From the NCBI RefSeq assembly GCF_905220565.1, contig NC_059396.1, positions 4,933,206 through 4,997,205 of the forward strand: DNA of 64,000 bases, read 5' to 3'. The first letter of the stretch is position 1. Every line of letters begins with the position of its first letter. This DNA is from Melitaea cinxia (Eukaryota; Arthropoda; Insecta; Lepidoptera; Nymphalidae). This document shows, piece after piece, positions 60,261 through 64,000 of the stretch. The notes under the pieces are model-generated. The model saw only the letters and a list, made by a program, of their open reading frames with translations. It made no database searches and had not been told where the DNA came from. Position numbers and translations under genes: made by a program.

Positions 60261-60863
60261 CGGCCTCAAATTTATGGGGTCCTGGGGGGAGAGGGGGTGA
60301 AGGGAGGGAGGAGGGTGGGTTTTTTTACCCCCTCGTAGTGTGCTTTTCGCGTAAACCCTTTGGTTACGAAGATATCGTGTTTGAAGTTTTGAGGTTAACT
60401 TTACGTGATTCAGAGATATTACAATACCTTAGAGCTTCGCGTCTGACTCCACCTTAACTCCGGTGCTGCGGGAAGTGCACTCATATGCTCCATTCACCAA
60501 CTTTATTTTCGAACAAATTTACGTCTCGATTGCAAGATCAACAAACGATACGAACTAACGTTTAACGACTGACAAATAGACAAAAAAAAAAAAATTTCGT
60601 TAAAAAAAATCCTAACTTATTTAACTTCAAAGTTACACCGTTTATCGACATAATTTCATTACAAATAAAAAAAAATAACCCTAACCTATCTAACTTTAAA
60701 AGTTTAAAATTACACCGTTTATCGACATAATTTCGTTACAAATAAAAAAAAAATAACCCTAACCCGGTTTACGCGAAAAGCACACTACGGGGGGGTAAAA
60801 AACCCACCCTCCCCACTACCCTTTACCCCCTGACCTCCATTTCACCCCATAAATTAGAGGCCG
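60261..60863. mobile_element. foldback MITE with ~98-bp imperfect TIRs
   Basis: The left arm 60261-60358 (CGGCCTCAAATTTATGGGGT ... gcttttcgcgtaaacc) is the inverted counterpart of the right arm 60766-60863. The arms are G/C-run rich. The centre holds two near-identical acaccgtttatcgacataat segments. No ORF; target duplication not clear, so the superfamily is unknown. Confidence 0.75.
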
Positions 60864-62499
60864 TTTAAGTAAAATATGACCTAAATATTAATTTTTACTC
60901 TTTTTTTTTTTATTTTGTTTCCTTTCCCTTTGCAATAAAAGGGATACGACCGATGAGTAGGTGGCCTTTACCTTGTTTAAATGCCTATTATTAACTATAA
61001 CAGTTTACTGTAGTCTATAATAATTCGAAACTGTTCACTGTTTGAAAGCGCCTAGTTTTTTAAATCATAACCTATATTCTTACATGTTAACGTTTATCCT
61101 ATTGTAATGACAAGTTCTGTGAGTTTGATGATTATAAAATTTTAATGTGCCTATTATCACGAGTTTAAAACACCAAACGTCATCGATTACACTAAGTTCG
61201 AACGCCCATACAAAAATGGGCCATGTCATATAAAAGTAGCCTAAGTTACTTCCTTGTTACATCAACTATCTGCCTTTGAAAGTCCCGTCAAAATCTGTCC
61301 AGCCGTTTCAGAGATTAGATAATACCAAATTCGATTTTAAATAATAATCAGAAGAAATTTCCATCGATTTAATGAAATATTTTTAGATTAAAAATATTAA
61401 TTATTTATTCGTTTATTACTTGTTTTGTTACTTTAACCAATAATTTTACTTGTTTCATTTGCATACCCAATTTCGTACCTAATTTGTTAACTCAGAATAC
61501 AGAAAAAAACTGTGTGTTTGTTCTGTATTCTAAATTTGTTAGATAAATAAGTAGGTAGGTATGTGATTTTCCAAGTATTTTTGCTCCATAACTCTTGATA
61601 TAAACCCTGCCTGATTAGCCTGATTTAGACCTAGCTACATATATACTAATCTGTTATTTAGACTTTATTAAATTTCACTAACGCGTGCATAGTTAAATTT
61701 TAAGATAGCCGTCAAAAAATAAATAAATCAATGAACAGAGTTATTTTTCTTTACTCTTGATTTGAAATTCAATTCCAAGATTTCGACTTAATTAGATACT
61801 ATTTTTATTTCCGTTTTTCATTAAATTTATAGAAACAATAATTACATGACGTAAAGTTATTTTTATCATAATTATGATCAATTTATTCATTTATTGTATT
61901 ACAAGATTTACAAGCACAATTTGATAGTCTTTAGTTGTTTGTTAATTTGTTATTCATAGGTCACTTCACTTCCAGTCAATTGAGTATATTATATATAAAA
62001 AACTGCCTTTAATTTCTATTAAATAACATGAATATAATAACGAATATAACATAATATAATCTTGTATTGAATTATATACAATAAATAAAAATTAACGAAA
62101 ATATTAATATAAATACAACATAATATTATGGAACGAAATAATAAGCGACAACGCGTGACGTCACGAAGCAACATGTCGAATCTTGTTCACAGTGTTCTTC
62201 GTTAAGACGCACATCACTCACATCAGTGTTTCAGTGTATTAATCTTTGTGTCTAATATAGTGTAATATATCTAATATAGTGTAATATATCTAATATAGTA
62301 TATATCAGTGTATAATTATATTTTTATATAACTTAAAAGTTATTTGTTAAATAAGTTCAATACAAAAACTGAACCATAATAATATTGTGTTAAACAAAAA
62401 AAAGTGTACTATAAACTTCTCTCTAGACGTTCACTCGGTGTGTATTGTGTACAAAATACGAACTTGTGGACTAATTTAGCTAGATAAAAATTTGTGTTG

Positions 62500-63790
62500 T
62501 GTGTAAAGCTTCGTTTTTATGTTTAATTACGTAAAACATTTAAGGTTAGTAAAAATCATTGAAAAACTACATTACAATTCTTTACTATTTTTAAAATAAT
62601 TTTATATTTCAATAATCTGTTTTTTTCAGATGGCTTTTATGTATGCATTAGTTTTATTTTTAAATGATTCGTCCAATAAAGAAATTGATATATTGAATAT
62701 CGTGGTACCGGGTGTAAATAGCCTGAATCATTGTTATAAAGTACTAAGTATTGTAAATTATTACAAACGATAGTTAAACATTGTGAAGGGTCTGACCGAC
62801 ATGGCCAACGTTTTATGTTCAAATAAGTGGCACAGCAGGTAAATTATTATTTAAATTATAGATTTTTATGAATTGCTATTTCATTGTCATAATAATAAGA
62901 AAGTAATTCATAATTACAATTAATATTATCAGAAACAATGGAAGAGGCAGAGGAAAAATTAATAAGATTAAAAAGAACCCCTATTCTTCTCTACCAATAA
63001 TGAGTAGTCTGCTAAAGCAAAAGCGGCTGCTGTTGAAAAAACTTTCAAATTAAAAGCATTAGCAAAGGATTGATTAAAAATAGATAATATATTTAGCCAA
63101 ATAGCTTTAGAGTTAACTGACGAACCCACTGAAATTGCAGGTAATATTTATTATTTAAAATGTAAATATTGTTGATTAATTTCTAATAATTTTTTACTAA
63201 TGTTTTTTTTTTTACAAGGCATATATATTAATTGATATAAATTTATTTTTAATCGTTAATTTTTATACTATCAATTAAGTTATAATACTGAAATTTTATT
63301 TCAAATTTTTTCATTCCACTAGAACCCAAGAAATAAAAGCCATAAAAATGTAACCAAAAAATTGTGAAGAAACAAGCCTAAAAACATAGTCTCGAATGGT
63401 CATCTACATCAATAGTGTCTTCGATATCTTCATCACCACCGTCATTGTTATGTAAACCTACGAAAATAAATAATGAAACTAAAAAAAACGAATTAATGAC
63501 AGTACTAACTACATAGTTGGCTCAAAAAAAAGGAAAAAAATTAGTTCATAATCTACACCATACTACCTTGATCATCTTCATCATCACCATCAACTAAACG
63601 TAGAAAAATAAGAAAAATCAACTCGAATTTGAAGGACATAAATATGCATATGGAAATAGCACATGAAGACAATACATTAGCAACAATTGCTGATAATCCC
63701 TTTTCATCATCATCATAAATCTCAAACAGAAGCTGAAATGAATATATTAGCAGCTAGATCATCATCAACAAAAAATACTGTATCCAGTGG
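62500..63790 (+). pseudogene. decayed multi-exon gene copy, family uncertain
   Basis: Exon-like blocks separated by plausible splice sites. 62630-62840 begins MAFMYALVLFLNDSSNKEID and ends at cagcag|gtaaat, with a stop inside. 62930-63140 contains METMEEAEEKLIRLKR-like sequence and, in another frame, KTFKLKALAKD and IALELTDEPTEIA. 63320-63790 is serine-rich with several stops. The pattern recalls a family of insect proteins with a small N-terminal domain and a Ser/Lys-rich middle, but I cannot name it with confidence. Frameshifts and stops argue for a pseudogene. Confidence 0.4.
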
Positions 63791-64000
63791 TAAGAAAAAA
63801 ATATATATTGTTTTTAATTTATTAGGATATCTATACTTATTATAATTATTTACAAAATCATAATATAGATTCCATTCTGAAATTGTGGAGTGTTGTAATC
63901 GTGATAATATTTATCTATCAATATTTATATTAACATCAGTGTCACAATTTTGAAATTTAAATCATTGTGTTAGTTAAAAAAAAATAATATATAATTTATT

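Larger units (their letters stand above)
48487..64000 (-). other. Wnt6 intron and/or upstream region
   Basis: No Wnt6 5' exon was found here, so most or all of this stretch is intron. Apart from the listed elements, 48.5-50.7, 51.6-53.2, 53.4-53.9, 54.2-54.5, 55.1-55.8, 59.0-60.2 and 60.9-62.1 kb are AT-rich with nothing recognised. Around 59342 and 61200-61345 are short fragments resembling Helitron ends or interiors. Confidence 0.6.

Noticed and set aside
60700..60770. Telomeric repeat (CCTAA)n because of ataaccctaacc words
   Set aside because: Only isolated words, not tandem; they lie within the centre of a foldback element.

Overview
The window is AT-rich, intron-rich insect DNA, almost certainly from a moth or butterfly. 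It holds part of the conserved Wnt gene cluster. The repeats are also of types familiar from Lepidoptera: CTAG-ending Helitrons, tRNA-derived SINEs, and RTE-like LINE tails ending in an aggcttatgtccagcagtgga-type motif. No prokaryotic features, CRISPR arrays or true tRNA/rRNA genes are visible.

Three protein-coding genes can be supported. (1) wingless/Wnt1 is complete on the + strand, four coding exons from 18033 to 37121 (396 codons), with introns of about 7.2, 9.8 and 0.86 kb. (2) A six-exon + strand gene at 42170-46941 (443 codons) encodes a predicted secreted protein that aligns along its middle with the astacin metalloprotease fold. All three zinc-binding histidines, the catalytic glutamate and the Met-turn methionine are replaced, so I read it as a pseudoprotease; it also carries a long acidic C-terminal tail. 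(3) Wnt6 is on the - strand, with its last four coding exons at 48486-47032. Its 5' exon or exons are not in the window, so the next intron is at least 15.5 kb. The astacin-like gene and Wnt6 converge tail to tail: 90 bp separate their stop codons and 23 bp separate their first possible poly(A) signals.

Layout. 1-17 kb: intergenic DNA upstream of wg, dominated by transposable elements. It contains a Harbinger-like MITE, a 72-bp-period minisatellite, a 4.9-kb composite Helitron/tandem-repeat array (4145-9078), and an ~0.8-kb tandem duplication whose copies were hit by an RTE LINE and by a PIF/Harbinger transposon respectively. 17-37 kb: wg, with a nested mariner/LINE/SINE cluster in intron 2 and a long repeat-poor stretch that is a candidate regulatory domain. 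37-42 kb: wg 3' region and spacer. 42-48.5 kb: the astacin-like gene, its introns full of SINEs and LINE tails, facing Wnt6. 48.5-64 kb: Wnt6 intron or upstream DNA with a GC-rich island, a tiny hAT-like MITE, two satellite-like tandem arrays, a second copy of the 72-bp minisatellite, a long-TIR MITE and a decayed gene copy near the right edge.

wg and Wnt6 encode secreted, lipid-modified signalling proteins of one pathway. The astacin-like gene between them has no recognised link to Wnt signalling beyond position and predicted secretion. It is the most interesting uncharacterised item here.
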